A stretch of 64,000 nt of DNA from Sporomusaceae bacterium (GTDB lineage Bacteria > Bacillota > Negativicutes > Acidaminococcales > JAJUGR01), in assembly GCA_029265905.1 (NCBI GenBank), contig JAJUGR010000006.1:60949-124948 (forward strand), given 5' to 3'. Of the stretch, positions 33,814 through 43,382 are shown in pieces. Under the pieces are notes generated by a model. It searched no databases, was not told the DNA's origin, and was given only the letters and a program-made list of their open reading frames with translations. Within the stretch, counting starts at the first letter, position 1; each line of letters opens with the position of its first letter. Position numbers and translations under genes: made by a program.

Positions 33814-34587
33814 TTACTTCATTTTCTTCAGTTCTTCAAGCAGGAGGTCGTTCAAAATTTTGATGTAGGTGCCCTTCATGCCGAGCGATTTAGACTCAAT
33901 CACGCCGGCGCTCTCAAACTTCCGCAGGGCGTTGACGATAACCGAACGGGTGATCCCCACGCGGTCAGCAATCTTGCTGGCAACCAAGAGGCCTTCGTTG
34001 CCGTCCAGTTCGTTCAGAATATGCATGATCGCTTCCAGCTCGGAATAGGACAGCGTTCCCAACGCAACTTGAACAGTCGCCTTTTTGCGCGCTTCCTCTT
34101 CGATGCGGTCGCTCTTGTCGCGCAAGATTTCCATGCCGACAACCGTGGCGCCGTATTCGGCCAGCAGCAGATCATCATCGCCAAACGGCTCCTGGAACTT
34201 AGCCACGATAAGCGTGCCGATCCGTTCGCCGCTGCCATGAACCGGCACAATCGTCGTATACTTGCCGGCAAACAGGCACTCCGTATCATCGCTGAAGGCG
34301 CACATGTGGTTTTTCAGAATGTGATTGGGTGAAGTTTCCGTGATGCGCATCAGCCATTCAACATAGCGCTCCGGGAAAATGCCATGCTGCAAGACCCGCT
34401 CCATCATGATTTCGCATTCAAAGCCATCCAGCAAGGAGTATCCAAGTATCGTACCGTTGCGGTTTGCGATGTAGACATTCGCCTCCAACACTTCACTCAG
34501 CAAACGGGAGATTTCAGGATAATCGACTTTCTCGGATTTTTGCAGCAACCGGTTAATTTTTCTTGTCTTTTCAAGCAATGTAGCCAT
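33814..34587 (-). CDS. codY: GTP- and branched-chain-amino-acid-sensing repressor CodY
   Basis: CodY is the global nutritional regulator of Bacillota, binding DNA when GTP and isoleucine, leucine or valine are plentiful. The GAF domain covers residues 1-155 ([29 protein letters not shown] start, [11 protein letters not shown] core). The C-terminal winged helix has the CodY-specific helix [27 protein letters not shown]. Length 257 is standard. It is immediately upstream of flgB, as in B. subtilis, where CodY represses this operon. Confidence 0.97.
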   Translation of the reverse strand: MATLLEKTRKINRLLQKSEKVDYPEISRLLSEVLEANVYIANRNGTILGYSLLDGFECEIMMERVLQHGIFPERYVEWLMRITETSPNHILKNHMCAFSDDTECLFAGKYTTIVPVHGSGERIGTLIVAKFQEPFGDDDLLLAEYGATVVGMEILRDKSDRIEEEARKKATVQVALGTLSYSELEAIMHILNELDGNEGLLVASKIADRVGITRSVIVNALRKFESAGVIESKSLGMKGTYIKILNDLLLEELKKMK

Positions 34588-34649
34588 GCTTTTTCCTGCC
34601 TTTCTTGTTTCGAATTCTTATGCAAATTCGTTGTTGTTAAATTAACGGG

Positions 34650-35549
34650 TCAAGCCCGTGGATGGGACTTCTTGTACATTTTTGTCATGTTTTCCAATGT
34701 GACGTGGGTATAAATCTGCGTCGTGGAAAGGTTCGCATGTCCCAGCAGTTCCTGCACAGCTCTTAGGTCCGCGCCGCGCTCCAGCAAGTGCGTGGCAAAA
34801 GTGTGTCTCAGTGTATGCGGGCTTATATGCTGGCTGTCGGAAAGCGCCGTTATGTAACGGTCAACAATCCGCCGAATGCTCCTGTCCGTCAAAGGTCCGC
34901 CCCGGTGATTCAGCAGCAGCCTGTCACAGCCTTGTTTGCGCGCAACGGCCAACAGCCGTTTGCGCGGCCCCTGGACATAGTCGTCAATCAATTGCGCCGC
35001 CAGGCGGCCGATTGGAACGATCCGTTCCTTGGCGCCTTTGCCATAAAGCAGGACAAACCGGTTGCCCGTATCCACCCGTTCAAGGACAAGACCGGCTAAT
35101 TCCGAAACCCGGCAGCCGGTGCCGTATAGAAGCTCCAGGGCGACGGCATCACGCCGGCCCAAGTCATCTGCGCCCGGCAGGGCCAGCAGCGCGTCAACCT
35201 GGGGAAAGGATAAAAACTTCGGCAGCTTCTTTTCCAGTTTCGGCGTGCGAATATCTAAGAAAGGGTTGTTCTGCAAGCGGTTTTCCCGAACCAAAAAGCG
35301 GTAAAAGCTCCGCAACGCTGAAATGCGCCTCGCTATCGAGCGCCGGGCGTAGCGGCACTCATGCAAATAAGCCAGGTAGGCGCGAATTTCCAAGGTTGTA
35401 AGCTGCTCCCACCGCGGTAACCATCCCTGGTTTTCCAAAAAGGTGAAAAAAAGTGCAATATCTTGCCGATAACTGCTAATCGTGTGGGAGGATGCATTTT
35501 TCTCTACCTCGAGGTAGAGAAAAAAGGACGCTGCTGCTTTTTGCCACAT
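34650..35549 (-). CDS. xerC: Tyrosine recombinase XerC
   Basis: XerC-type recombinase acting at dif to resolve chromosome dimers. It has the SAM-like N-terminal domain (FFLYLEVEKNASSHTISSYRQDI) and the catalytic domain with Arg (YGTGCRVSELAGL). The His-x-x-Arg block is HTLRHTFATHLLERGADL, then LGHANLSTTQIYTHV with the nucleophile Tyr. Length 299 residues. It sits between trmFO and codY, the codV position of B. subtilis, so it is a housekeeping Xer rather than a mobile-element integrase. Confidence 0.95.
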   Translation of the reverse strand: MWQKAAASFFLYLEVEKNASSHTISSYRQDIALFFTFLENQGWLPRWEQLTTLEIRAYLAYLHECRYARRSIARRISALRSFYRFLVRENRLQNNPFLDIRTPKLEKKLPKFLSFPQVDALLALPGADDLGRRDAVALELLYGTGCRVSELAGLVLERVDTGNRFVLLYGKGAKERIVPIGRLAAQLIDDYVQGPRKRLLAVARKQGCDRLLLNHRGGPLTDRSIRRIVDRYITALSDSQHISPHTLRHTFATHLLERGADLRAVQELLGHANLSTTQIYTHVTLENMTKMYKKSHPRA

Positions 35550-35616
35550 TGTTCAGCCTCAAATCGCAAGGATAATTATTATCTTATGCTAGCACAAGCC
35601 TTGCTTTTATGCAAGG

Positions 35617-36948
35617 CTATTTGTCGAATTTTTCTTTAAACTTTACTAAGCTGGCAAGCGCGCGCTCCGCAATGAGCTTATTCCGTTCTGCGCGTTTGCG
35701 GACTTTGCAGCCTAGCGGGGGGAATATTCCAAAATTGACATTCATCGGCTGAAAGTGTTTTGCGTCCGCACTCGAAATGTAGTGCGCCATCGCGCCAAGG
35801 GCCGTATCCTGCGGAAAGACCGCCAACTCCTCATTCAAGCAGGCATGCGCCGCGTTGATTCCTGCCACGAGGCCTGACGCCGCCGACTCAATGTACCCCT
35901 CTACCCCGGTCATTTGCCCGGCAAAGAAAAGCCGGCGATCGCTGCGGAATTGATAGGTCGCATCGAGCAGTTGGGGAGAATTGATGAACGTGTTGCGGTG
36001 CATGACGCCGAGCCGGACAAACTCGGCTTGTTCCAACCCGGGAATCATGCGGAAAACACGCTGCTGCTCCGGCCAGCGCAAATGCGTCTGAAACCCGACC
36101 AGGTTCAGCAGGCTGCCGGCGGCATTGTCGCGGCGGAGCTGAACAACTGCATGTGCTTCTTTGCCCACCCGCGGGTCAACCAAGCCAACCGGCTTCAACG
36201 GGCCAAACCGCAGCGTGTCCTTGCCCCGTCTGGCCATCTCCTCCACCGGCATACAGCCTTCAAAATAAATCTCTTTTTCAAACTCACGCGCGGGAACGAC
36301 TTCCGCTTCCACCAGCGCCTGCCAGAAAGCCTCGTACTGCTCCTGGCTCATCGGACAATTCCAATAATCCGCATCGCCCTTGTCGTAGCGCGAAGCGGCG
36401 TAAACCACTTCGTAATTCAGCGACTCCGCCGTCACAATGGGCGCGGCCGCATCATAGAAATAAAACGTGTCCGCACCGGTCCGCTTTTTGATGTCTTCCG
36501 CCAGGGCATCGCTGGTGAGCGGACCGCTCGCCACCACGACAAGGCCGGTTAAGTCATCCAGACAAACGACTTCTTCCTCGGCAAACGCAACATGGGGGTG
36601 GCTTTTAAGTTTTTGCGTCACATAGTCGCTGAAGCGTTCCCGATCGACGGCCAAAGCGCCGCCGGCCGGAATGCGGCAAGCATCCGCCGCTTCCATAATG
36701 AGCGAATTCATTTGCCGCATTTCTTCTTTCAAGAGGCCCACGGCATTCTCCACCGATGCAGCCCGCAACGAGTTGCTGCAGACCAGTTCGGCAAAGCCGG
36801 CAGTGTGATGTGCGCCTGTGCTTTTAGTCGGCCGCATCTCGTGCAGTTGAACCTGGATGCCGCGCTCCGCCAGCTGCCAGGCCGCTTCCGACCCGGCCAA
36901 ACCGGCGCCGATCACGTGCACGGCTTGCGTTCGTTCATTCTTTTTCAC
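35617..36948 (-). CDS. trmFO: tRNA (uracil-54-C5)-methyltransferase TrmFO
   Basis: TrmFO uses methylene-tetrahydrofolate and FAD to make ribothymidine at tRNA position 54. The Rossmann FAD motif is [20 protein letters not shown] (residues 12-31), followed by [21 protein letters not shown] and the C-terminal [16 protein letters not shown] block. The start is GTG at 36948, inside the end of topA (14-base overlap), with GGAG upstream. The order topA-trmFO-xerC matches B. subtilis. Confidence 0.97.
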   Translation of the reverse strand: MKKNERTQAVHVIGAGLAGSEAAWQLAERGIQVQLHEMRPTKSTGAHHTAGFAELVCSNSLRAASVENAVGLLKEEMRQMNSLIMEAADACRIPAGGALAVDRERFSDYVTQKLKSHPHVAFAEEEVVCLDDLTGLVVVASGPLTSDALAEDIKKRTGADTFYFYDAAAPIVTAESLNYEVVYAASRYDKGDADYWNCPMSQEQYEAFWQALVEAEVVPAREFEKEIYFEGCMPVEEMARRGKDTLRFGPLKPVGLVDPRVGKEAHAVVQLRRDNAAGSLLNLVGFQTHLRWPEQQRVFRMIPGLEQAEFVRLGVMHRNTFINSPQLLDATYQFRSDRRLFFAGQMTGVEGYIESAASGLVAGINAAHACLNEELAVFPQDTALGAMAHYISSADAKHFQPMNVNFGIFPPLGCKVRKRAERNKLIAERALASLVKFKEKFDK

Positions 36949-39034
36949 TGGTTTTGTTATCTCCTTTTACCGCGGCGCTGCAATTCGGATTCAAGCAGAC
37001 GGACGCCGGACTATTTTTCCCTTTTCCCTCAAACAAAACGGCGCCGCATTCCGGGCACTTCTTGTCCGTCGGTTTGTTCCAGGTGACGAATTGGCAGGAA
37101 GGGTAATGTTCGCAGCCGTAAAACAGCTTGCCCCGCTTGCTTTTGCGTTCAACGATTTCGCCGCCGCACAGCGGGCAGGGCGCGCCAACCTTCTTCAGCA
37201 TGGGCCGCGTGTTGCGGCAGTCGGGAAAACCCGGACAGGCCAAGAAATTACCGTAGCGGCCATGCTTGACCACCATCATTTTGCCGCACTTGTCGCAGGG
37301 CACATCGCTGACTTCAACCGGCAATTCAACCTGGCCGATCGCTTCGTCAGCATGATGCAGCGCCTTGGAGAACGGCTGGTAAAACGTGTCCAGCACCTGT
37401 ATGCGCCCCAACTCCCCGGCGGCCACATCATCGAGCTGCTGCTCAAGCTGGGCGGTAAAGGCGACATCGACCACGCCGGTAAAGTATTCTTGCAGCAGGT
37501 CGACAACCAGCTGCCCCAAATCCGTGGGGCGCAGCTTTTTTTCTTCTTTAACGACATAACCTCGCTCTAAAATGGTTTGAATCGTGGGCGAATACGTGCT
37601 AGGCCGTCCGATTCCCTGCTCCTCAAGCGCCTTGACCAGCGTCGCTTCCGTATAGCGGTGCGGCGGCTCGGTAAAATGCTGTTCGGCCGGCTGAACCTTA
37701 TGCAGCAGCAACACTTGCCCCTCGGCCAATTCCGGCAGCAGCAAATCTTTTTCCACATCTTCGCTTTTTTTGTCGGCCAAAATCAAAAAGCCGTCAAACT
37801 TCATGATCGAGCCGGTCACTTTCAAACCGTATTCCCCCGCCTTGATCTTGACCGCCGTCGTATCAAAAACGGCCGCCGACATTTGGCTGGCCATGAACCG
37901 CTCCCAAATCAAGCGGTACAAGCGGTACAAGTCGCGCGATACAAATGGCAGGAGCTGTTCCGGCGCCAAAGCGACCATTGTCGGACGAATGGCTTCATGC
38001 GCATCCTGCGCGCTTTTTTTTGCCGAATAAATTGGCGGTTTCGCCGGGCAGTAAGCCTTGCCGAAACGCTCGGCGGCATATTCCCGCGCTTCCTCCTGGG
38101 CCAGTTCGGAAACACGCGTTGAATCGGTTCTCATATAGGTGATCAAGCCGACGGTCCCCTGTTCGCCGACCGCCAGGCCTTCGTACAGCTGCTGCGCCAG
38201 CGTCATCGTTTTCTTGGTCGTATAGCCAAGACGCTTTGCGGCCTCCTGTTGGAGCGTGCTGGTCGTGAACGGCGCCTGCGGCATGCGCCGGCGCTCCTTT
38301 TTTTGCACCTGTTCCACCACATAAGCCGCGTTTTCCAAAGCGGTCTCAACGGCATTTGCCTCGTCGGCATTGCTCATCTGCAGCTTTCTTCCCCGGTGCG
38401 ACACAACGGCCGCCTCGAACAAGGCGCCCTTGGGCTTGTCCCGGAGCTTCACTGCCAGCGTCCAGTACTCCTCCGGCACAAACGCCAGGATCTCTTTTTC
38501 GCGGTCTACAATCAGTCGAACCGTGGCCGACTGCACGCGTCCGGCACTCAAGCCCTTGCGGACTTTGCGCCACAAAAGCGGGCTCAACTGGTAGCCAACA
38601 ATGCGATCTAAAATGCGGCGCGCCTGTTGCGCGTCGACCCGCTTCATGTCGATGGGACGCGCAGCTTTTATCGCCGCTTGCACCGCCGGTTTTGTGATTT
38701 CATGGAATTCCACCCGGCAGCCGTCCGTTTCGGGGAGGCCCAGCAAGTGCGCCAAGTGCCAGGCGATCGCCTCCCCTTCGCGATCCGGGTCAGTTGCCAG
38801 CAGAACGCGGTCGACCTTTTTCGTCAACGCCTTGAGCTCTTTAATCACGGGTCCCTTGCCGCGAATGTTGATGTAGCGCGGCTCGTATTGGTGCTCCAAA
38901 TCAACGCCGAACTGGCTTTTCGGCAAGTCGCGCAAATGCCCCATCGTCGCGCGGACCGTATAATTTCTTCCAAGAAATTTTTCTATTGTTTTCGCTTTTG
39001 CCGGCGATTCGACAACAACCAGCGTTTTTGACAT
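36935..39034 (-). CDS. topA: DNA topoisomerase I
   Basis: Type IA topoisomerase that relaxes negative supercoils. The TOPRIM domain has the acidic [20 protein letters not shown] block. The nucleophile is Y300 in [14 protein letters not shown]. Three C-terminal zinc-finger-like modules each show a CxxC-type pair ([26 protein letters not shown]). The 699-residue length is normal for Bacillota. The gene starts four bases after dprA and overlaps trmFO at its end. Confidence 0.97.
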   Translation of the reverse strand: MSKTLVVVESPAKAKTIEKFLGRNYTVRATMGHLRDLPKSQFGVDLEHQYEPRYINIRGKGPVIKELKALTKKVDRVLLATDPDREGEAIAWHLAHLLGLPETDGCRVEFHEITKPAVQAAIKAARPIDMKRVDAQQARRILDRIVGYQLSPLLWRKVRKGLSAGRVQSATVRLIVDREKEILAFVPEEYWTLAVKLRDKPKGALFEAAVVSHRGRKLQMSNADEANAVETALENAAYVVEQVQKKERRRMPQAPFTTSTLQQEAAKRLGYTTKKTMTLAQQLYEGLAVGEQGTVGLITYMRTDSTRVSELAQEEAREYAAERFGKAYCPAKPPIYSAKKSAQDAHEAIRPTMVALAPEQLLPFVSRDLYRLYRLIWERFMASQMSAAVFDTTAVKIKAGEYGLKVTGSIMKFDGFLILADKKSEDVEKDLLLPELAEGQVLLLHKVQPAEQHFTEPPHRYTEATLVKALEEQGIGRPSTYSPTIQTILERGYVVKEEKKLRPTDLGQLVVDLLQEYFTGVVDVAFTAQLEQQLDDVAAGELGRIQVLDTFYQPFSKALHHADEAIGQVELPVEVSDVPCDKCGKMMVVKHGRYGNFLACPGFPDCRNTRPMLKKVGAPCPLCGGEIVERKSKRGKLFYGCEHYPSCQFVTWNKPTDKKCPECGAVLFEGKGKNSPASVCLNPNCSAAVKGDNKTSEKE

Positions 39035-39038
39035 ATAT

Positions 39039-40130
39039 TTATCGTCCTTTCAGGCGCCAATACCCATTTTCACTTCGCTTGATCAGCTTTTTCATTTCCA
39101 GGCCCAGCAAGATCCCTGCGGCCCTAGCCGGTGCCAGGCCAGTTTGATCAAGTATCGCTTCGCCGGTAGTCAGGCTTTCTACGCGGCAGGCATCCAGCAC
39201 GGCTTTTTCCTCGCCGCTGAGGCCGGCCAGGGCGCTATTTTTCGCGCGCCGCCCCTCAGCCCAGCCCATTTCATCCAGCACTTCTTCCGGATGCTCAACC
39301 AGGCGCGCCCCTTGTTTGATCAAGGCATGCGTGCCCTGGCTGACCGGCGAAAAAACGCTGCCCGGCACGCAAAAAACCTCGCGGTTGTAATCAAGCGACA
39401 GATCCGCCGTAATCAGCGCGCCGCTTCGTTGCCCCGCTTCCACGACAACGACGCCGGCGCTTAAGCCGCTGACAATGCGGTTGCGTTCCGGAAACCGGCC
39501 CGGAGCGGGCGGTGTTCCCGGGGGATACTCCGACACAAGGGCGCCGACGGCGGCAATTTTTTCGAACAGGATGCGGTGTTTGGGCGGATAGCAAACGTCA
39601 ACGCCGCACCCCAGTACCGCGACCGTCTGTCCGGCCGCCAAGGCCCCTTCATGAGCGGCGCCATCGATGCCGGCCGCGCCGCCGCTGACAACCGTCACTT
39701 CCCGACCGGCAAAGCAGTTTGCCATTTCCTTCGCTACCGCTATGCCGTAGGGCGTGGCCCGCCGCGTGCCGACAATGGCGAGCGCCCTGTCGCCGGCAGG
39801 CAGTTCGCCGCGATAATACAACACCGGCGGCGCATCAGGAATCCGGGCCAGCAATTCAGGGTAATGCGCCTGGCCGATGGCAACCGTCTTCGCCTTAGCG
39901 CGCCGGCAGCGCTCAGCCAAGCGTTCCGGCAGGCAGGCCCGGCGAGCAGCCGCCAGCGACTCAGCCGCCGCGGCCGGCAAGTGCTTGGATAAAAATAAAT
40001 CGCCCTTATCGGCCTGCCAGACCGCTCGGGCGCTACCAAACGCGGCAACAAGGGCTGACGCCCTTTGCCGTCCAATTCCCGCAACCTGCAACAATGCAGC
40101 CAAGCAATACGTTTCTTCCTCCATCCCCAT
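39039..40130 (-). CDS. dprA: DNA processing protein DprA
   Basis: DprA loads RecA on incoming single-stranded DNA during natural transformation. It has an N-terminal SAM-like domain and the Rossmann-fold core with IVGTRRATPYGIAVAKEMA, VSGGAAGIDGAAHEGAL and NRIVSGLSAGVVVVEAGQRSGALITA. A C-terminal winged-helix (residues ~300-360) follows. Length 363 is typical. It has its own promoter at 40,175-40,203 and leads the dprA-topA-trmFO-xerC unit. Confidence 0.96.
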   Translation of the reverse strand: MGMEEETYCLAALLQVAGIGRQRASALVAAFGSARAVWQADKGDLFLSKHLPAAAAESLAAARRACLPERLAERCRRAKAKTVAIGQAHYPELLARIPDAPPVLYYRGELPAGDRALAIVGTRRATPYGIAVAKEMANCFAGREVTVVSGGAAGIDGAAHEGALAAGQTVAVLGCGVDVCYPPKHRILFEKIAAVGALVSEYPPGTPPAPGRFPERNRIVSGLSAGVVVVEAGQRSGALITADLSLDYNREVFCVPGSVFSPVSQGTHALIKQGARLVEHPEEVLDEMGWAEGRRAKNSALAGLSGEEKAVLDACRVESLTTGEAILDQTGLAPARAAGILLGLEMKKLIKRSENGYWRLKGR

Positions 40131-40174
40131 TTCAGACCGCCTCCAGTTGGCATCCGGCCTAGGATGTCGCCCTT

Positions 40175-40203
40175 ATTATAACCACCTCTCCCATGCCGGT
40201 CAA
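40175..40203 (-). promoter_or_regulatory. Sigma-A-type promoter of dprA-topA-trmFO
   Basis: On the minus strand TTGACC (40198-40203) and TATAAT (40175-40180) are separated by 17 bases, placing the start about 50 bases before dprA. It is one of the best consensus matches in the window. Confidence 0.85.
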
Positions 40204-40214
40204 GTGTTCCGGCG

Positions 40215-41321
40215 CTATGAACCGGCATTTTTCCCTAAAATTGTTATAACAATTTTCTGGGCGGCCGCTTGCAACTCCGGTTTTGCCACGCGCTCGCCGG
40301 AACAAGCGCTCGCCAAGCGCTCGAGCTCAGCCACAAGCGCTTCGACCGTTTCAACCCGGACGGCTGCCCCGGCGGCTTCTAAAAACCGTACGTTGCCCAT
40401 CTCCTGGCCCGGCAGCGGACGGAAAAAGAGCAGCGGCAGGCCCAAAGCCGTCGCCTCGGCAGCCGTAACGCCGCCGGCTTTTGACACGAGCACATCGGCG
40501 CACCGCATCCAGTTCCAGACATCATGAACCGACCCCAGCACAGTGACGTTGTCATGCCGGCGCTGCGTCAACCGACGATAGAGCGCCTCATTGCTGCCCG
40601 TAATCGCCACCACATGCGTGTTCGGCAGCGCACGACAACGCTCCAGCAGCAACTCCATCGGCAACAAGCCGTTGCCGCCGCCCATCAGCAGGCAGACAAA
40701 CGCATCGGGCCCAATGCCCTTCTGGCGTCGAAAAGCGGCTCTGTCAGCCGGCTGTGAAAACCCGGCGCGAATGGGGATGCCGGCGGCATGCACCTGCTGC
40801 TTTGCTTGCAAACGGCCAGTAAGCGCCGTTTTGATCTTTTCATCCGCAACAAAATACCCGTCCACTTCCTTATACAGCCACCAGCTATGCACTACGTAAT
40901 CTGTGATCACCCCATATAAAGGAACGCTTTTTTTATAGCGTTTTTTCCAGGCGCTAACAATACCGGCCGGCGTCGCATGCGTGCATATAATGCATTCTGC
41001 CGCCTGCTGCTGCAGCCATTTGTGCGCGCGCCTGGCCAGCCACCCGTTCAAGCAGTTGCGCACCCGGAGCGAGCCGCCTTGCTGGTTCCCCCAGCGGTAA
41101 ACGGCCTGATACAGCCAGGGGCAGCGCCGCAAAATCATTAAATAGAGGCGCAAAAACCGATGCCCGATATTGCCGGGCAAAAAGTCAAACGCCGTCGCCT
41201 CCACAACCTCTATGTCGTCGCGCAAATCAAGAGCCGCTTCCCGAATGGCCCGGGCGGCCAGCATGTGGCCGGCGCCAATCGGGGCGCTCAGGATAACAAT
41301 CCGCCGTTTCAGTTTGTTCAC
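40215..41321 (-). CDS. GT28 glycolipid glycosyltransferase, MGDG-synthase/UgtP-like
   Basis: A 368-residue glycosyltransferase of the MGDG-synthase/UgtP group, which transfers sugar from a nucleotide donor to diacylglycerol. The N-terminal acceptor domain starts ILSAPIGAGHMLAARAIREA. The C-terminal donor domain has LLMGGGNGLLPMELLLERCR and VLVSKAGGVTAAEATALGLPLLF, the nucleotide-binding block of this family. Start is GTG at 41321 after GAGGGGA. It is divergent from the nicotinate phosphoribosyltransferase-like gene. The exact sugar and lipid cannot be told from sequence. Confidence 0.88.
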   Translation of the reverse strand: MNKLKRRIVILSAPIGAGHMLAARAIREAALDLRDDIEVVEATAFDFLPGNIGHRFLRLYLMILRRCPWLYQAVYRWGNQQGGSLRVRNCLNGWLARRAHKWLQQQAAECIICTHATPAGIVSAWKKRYKKSVPLYGVITDYVVHSWWLYKEVDGYFVADEKIKTALTGRLQAKQQVHAAGIPIRAGFSQPADRAAFRRQKGIGPDAFVCLLMGGGNGLLPMELLLERCRALPNTHVVAITGSNEALYRRLTQRRHDNVTVLGSVHDVWNWMRCADVLVSKAGGVTAAEATALGLPLLFFRPLPGQEMGNVRFLEAAGAAVRVETVEALVAELERLASACSGERVAKPELQAAAQKIVITILGKNAGS

Positions 41322-41412
41322 TTCCCCTCGAACACTTGCCTGAGAATATCTTTTATTGTATCATAAGAACGATTGCAAAGATTGCGAAAATGTTACCCCC
41401 AAGGAGGCAGCT

Positions 41413-42465
41413 ATGAAAAAACGCTTATCACCGGAAGTCTTCCGTTTGCCTATAGACGAAATCCGGCAAGGCTTTTACAGCGACGCTTACTTTCTCCGTA
41501 CGGCAGAAATTTTAAACCGCGACCAGCACCACCCGACCGTGCTCATGCAGGTCTTCCAGCGTAAAGAAGCCGTTCTGTGCGGCGTTGATGAGGCCATTGC
41601 CGTGTTGAAGACCTGCGCCTTTGATCCAGACAAGCTGGTCATCAAAGCCTTGTATGACGGGGACGAAATCAGCCCCTGGGAGACAGTGATGACAATCGAA
41701 GGCGACTTGGCCAACTTCAGCCATTTGGAGACCATCTACCTTGGCTCATTGGCCCGCCAAACCAAGATTGCCACGAACGTGCGCCGCGCCGTAGAGGCGG
41801 CCGGCACGAAGCCCGTGCTGTTTTTCTCCGCCCGCTATGACCACTACAGCGTCCAGCGCCAGGACGGCTACGCCGCAAAAATCGGCGGCATCAGCGGCGT
41901 GTCGACGGACGCCAACGCCGACTTGTGGAACGGCATCGGCCTTGGCACGATTCCCCATGCCCTAATCGCCGCTTACCATGGCGACACGCTGCGCGCCACC
42001 GCCGCTTTCGACAAGCACGTCGATCCCGCGATTGGGCGAGTAGCGCTGGTAGACTTCAACAACGACTGCGTCAACACCGCCTTAGCCGTCGCCAGAATGC
42101 TCGGCGACAAGCTGGCGGCGGTCCGCCTTGACACCTCGAGCAACATGGTCGACAAATCCCTGCAGCCCCTGCTCGGCATGTTCCCCCCCACCGGCGTCTG
42201 CCGCGAGCTTGTCCAATTGGTGCGCGACAGCCTGGATGCCGAAGGCTTCCAGCATGTAAAAATCATGGTCTCCGGCGGCTTTGACCCGGCGAAAATCGCC
42301 AGCTTTGAAAAGCAGCGCGTTCCCGTCGACATGTATGCCGTCGGCAGCAGCTTCATGGCCGGCAGCTTCGACTTTACCGCCGACATTGTCAAGGTCAATC
42401 ACGAGCCCTGCAGCAAGGTCGGCCGCGTCTACTGCCCCAACGACCGCCTGGTTACAGTCGAGTAG
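41413..42465 (+). CDS. Nicotinate phosphoribosyltransferase-family protein
   Basis: A 350-residue member of the nicotinate/quinolinate phosphoribosyltransferase fold, which joins a pyridine carboxylate to PRPP in NAD salvage. Visible blocks are RQGFYSDAYFLRTAEIL, DGDEISPWETVMTIEGDLANFSHLET, the RYDHYSVQRQDGYAAKIGGISGVST stretch and IMVSGGFDPAKIASFE near the phosphate site. Start ATG at 41413 is set by AAGGAGG six bases upstream, not by the longer frame. It is the first plus-strand gene of the block and ends at a strong terminator. The substrate could differ from nicotinate; the family call is firmer than the substrate. Confidence 0.88.
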   Translation: MKKRLSPEVFRLPIDEIRQGFYSDAYFLRTAEILNRDQHHPTVLMQVFQRKEAVLCGVDEAIAVLKTCAFDPDKLVIKALYDGDEISPWETVMTIEGDLANFSHLETIYLGSLARQTKIATNVRRAVEAAGTKPVLFFSARYDHYSVQRQDGYAAKIGGISGVSTDANADLWNGIGLGTIPHALIAAYHGDTLRATAAFDKHVDPAIGRVALVDFNNDCVNTALAVARMLGDKLAAVRLDTSSNMVDKSLQPLLGMFPPTGVCRELVQLVRDSLDAEGFQHVKIMVSGGFDPAKIASFEKQRVPVDMYAVGSSFMAGSFDFTADIVKVNHEPCSKVGRVYCPNDRLVTVE

Positions 42466-42551
42466 TAAAAGCCCATCTTCTTTTACCGGACTGTATTATT
42501 TGCAAAACCCGCTTGACAAACTTTAAAAATCACGTTAAAAATATATTAAAT

Positions 42552-42593
42552 AAAAATCCACGTCGACCCTTGCGCCGCACGTGGATTTTTTTT
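42552..42593 (+). terminator. Intrinsic terminator after the phosphoribosyltransferase gene
   Basis: A 12-bp perfect stem (42552-42563 with 42579-42590) closes on a 15-base loop and runs into eight T. A TTGACA (42513-42518) with a weak TAAAAA 17 bases on lies just upstream; if active it would give only a very short transcript ending here. Confidence 0.88.
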
Positions 42594-42620
42594 GTCGCGA
42601 ACGCTTTTGCTGAAGCAATA

Positions 42621-42649
42621 TTGCAGGGAAAGGAGTTAACGCATACTAT
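42621..42649 (+). promoter_or_regulatory. Promoter of the acetate transporter gene
   Basis: TTGCAG (42621-42626) and TACTAT (42644-42649) are separated by 17 bases, about 40 bases before the gene and downstream of the preceding terminator. Confidence 0.65.
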
Positions 42650-42692
42650 TTACCGGGACTCATACTCATCTTAAATTTTAGGAGGTTGCACC

Positions 42693-43307
42693 GTGAGTGT
42701 AAACGCAACGCAAAAAATGAAATTGACTGTAGCAAACCCAACCGGTTTAGGCTTGTTCGGCCTGGCAATCTGTACGCTCGTCGCTTCGTCGCAAAAACTT
42801 GGCATTACAACCGGCCTTTCTTTCGTCATTGTTTATGCCATGTTTCTTGGCGCTACCGCCCAAGTGCTTGCTTCCGTTTTCGATTTTCTGCACGACAATA
42901 TCTGGGGAGCTACTGTTTTTGGCGCTTTCGCCTTCTTTTGGTATAGCATAGCAACTTGCTGGATGATGAAGATGGGCGTATTTGGCCCGGTGCTTGCAGC
43001 CGCAACCGATGGCGCTCAAATCGGCTTCGCCTTCCTCGGCTATACGATCTTTTCCTTGTTTATGACGATCGGCGCCGTCGAGGTCAATAAGCTCATCCTC
43101 GCCGACATGATCGCCATCGACATTCTTTTGATCGCCCTGACACTCAACGCGTTCGGCATCGCGGCTCACGCAACGCATGTAATCGGCGCCTATGCCGAAT
43201 TGGTGACCGCCTTCCTTTCGCTCTATGGTTGCTGCGCAGTTGTGCTCAACACGCATTTCGGCCGTCCGTTCCTGCCCATGGGCAAACCGCTCGGCATTTT
43301 CAAATAA
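42693..43307 (+). CDS. Acetate/succinate uptake transporter (GPR1/FUN34/YaaH family)
   Basis: A 204-residue inner-membrane protein with six predicted helices of the AceTr family (SatP in E. coli), which takes up acetate with protons. The family motif NPTGLGLFGLA lies at residues 15-25, close to the canonical NPAPLGL. Start is GTG at 42693 with AGGAGG eight bases upstream. The gene stands alone with its own promoter and a shared terminator with the convergent DUF4392 gene. Which carboxylate it moves is not decided by sequence. Confidence 0.93.
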   Translation: MSVNATQKMKLTVANPTGLGLFGLAICTLVASSQKLGITTGLSFVIVYAMFLGATAQVLASVFDFLHDNIWGATVFGAFAFFWYSIATCWMMKMGVFGPVLAAATDGAQIGFAFLGYTIFSLFMTIGAVEVNKLILADMIAIDILLIALTLNAFGIAAHATHVIGAYAELVTAFLSLYGCCAVVLNTHFGRPFLPMGKPLGIFK

Positions 43308-43336
43308 GGACTTCCTTAAGCCAAACCTAAGTAAAG

Positions 43337-43378
43337 AAAAATGCGCTTTCCCACATAAGTGGCGAAAGCGCATTTTTT
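43337..43378. terminator. Bidirectional terminator between convergent genes
   Basis: Arms 43337-43350 and 43364-43377 form a 14-bp stem with A and T runs on both sides. It lies between the end of the acetate transporter gene (+) and the end of the DUF4392 gene (-) and can serve both. Confidence 0.88.
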
Positions 43379-43382
43379 CATA

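Noticed and set aside
42513..42541. TTGACA-17-TAAAAA as promoter of the acetate transporter
   Set aside because: It lies upstream of a strong terminator, so any transcript would end within about 50 bases; the better candidate is at 42,621-42,649.
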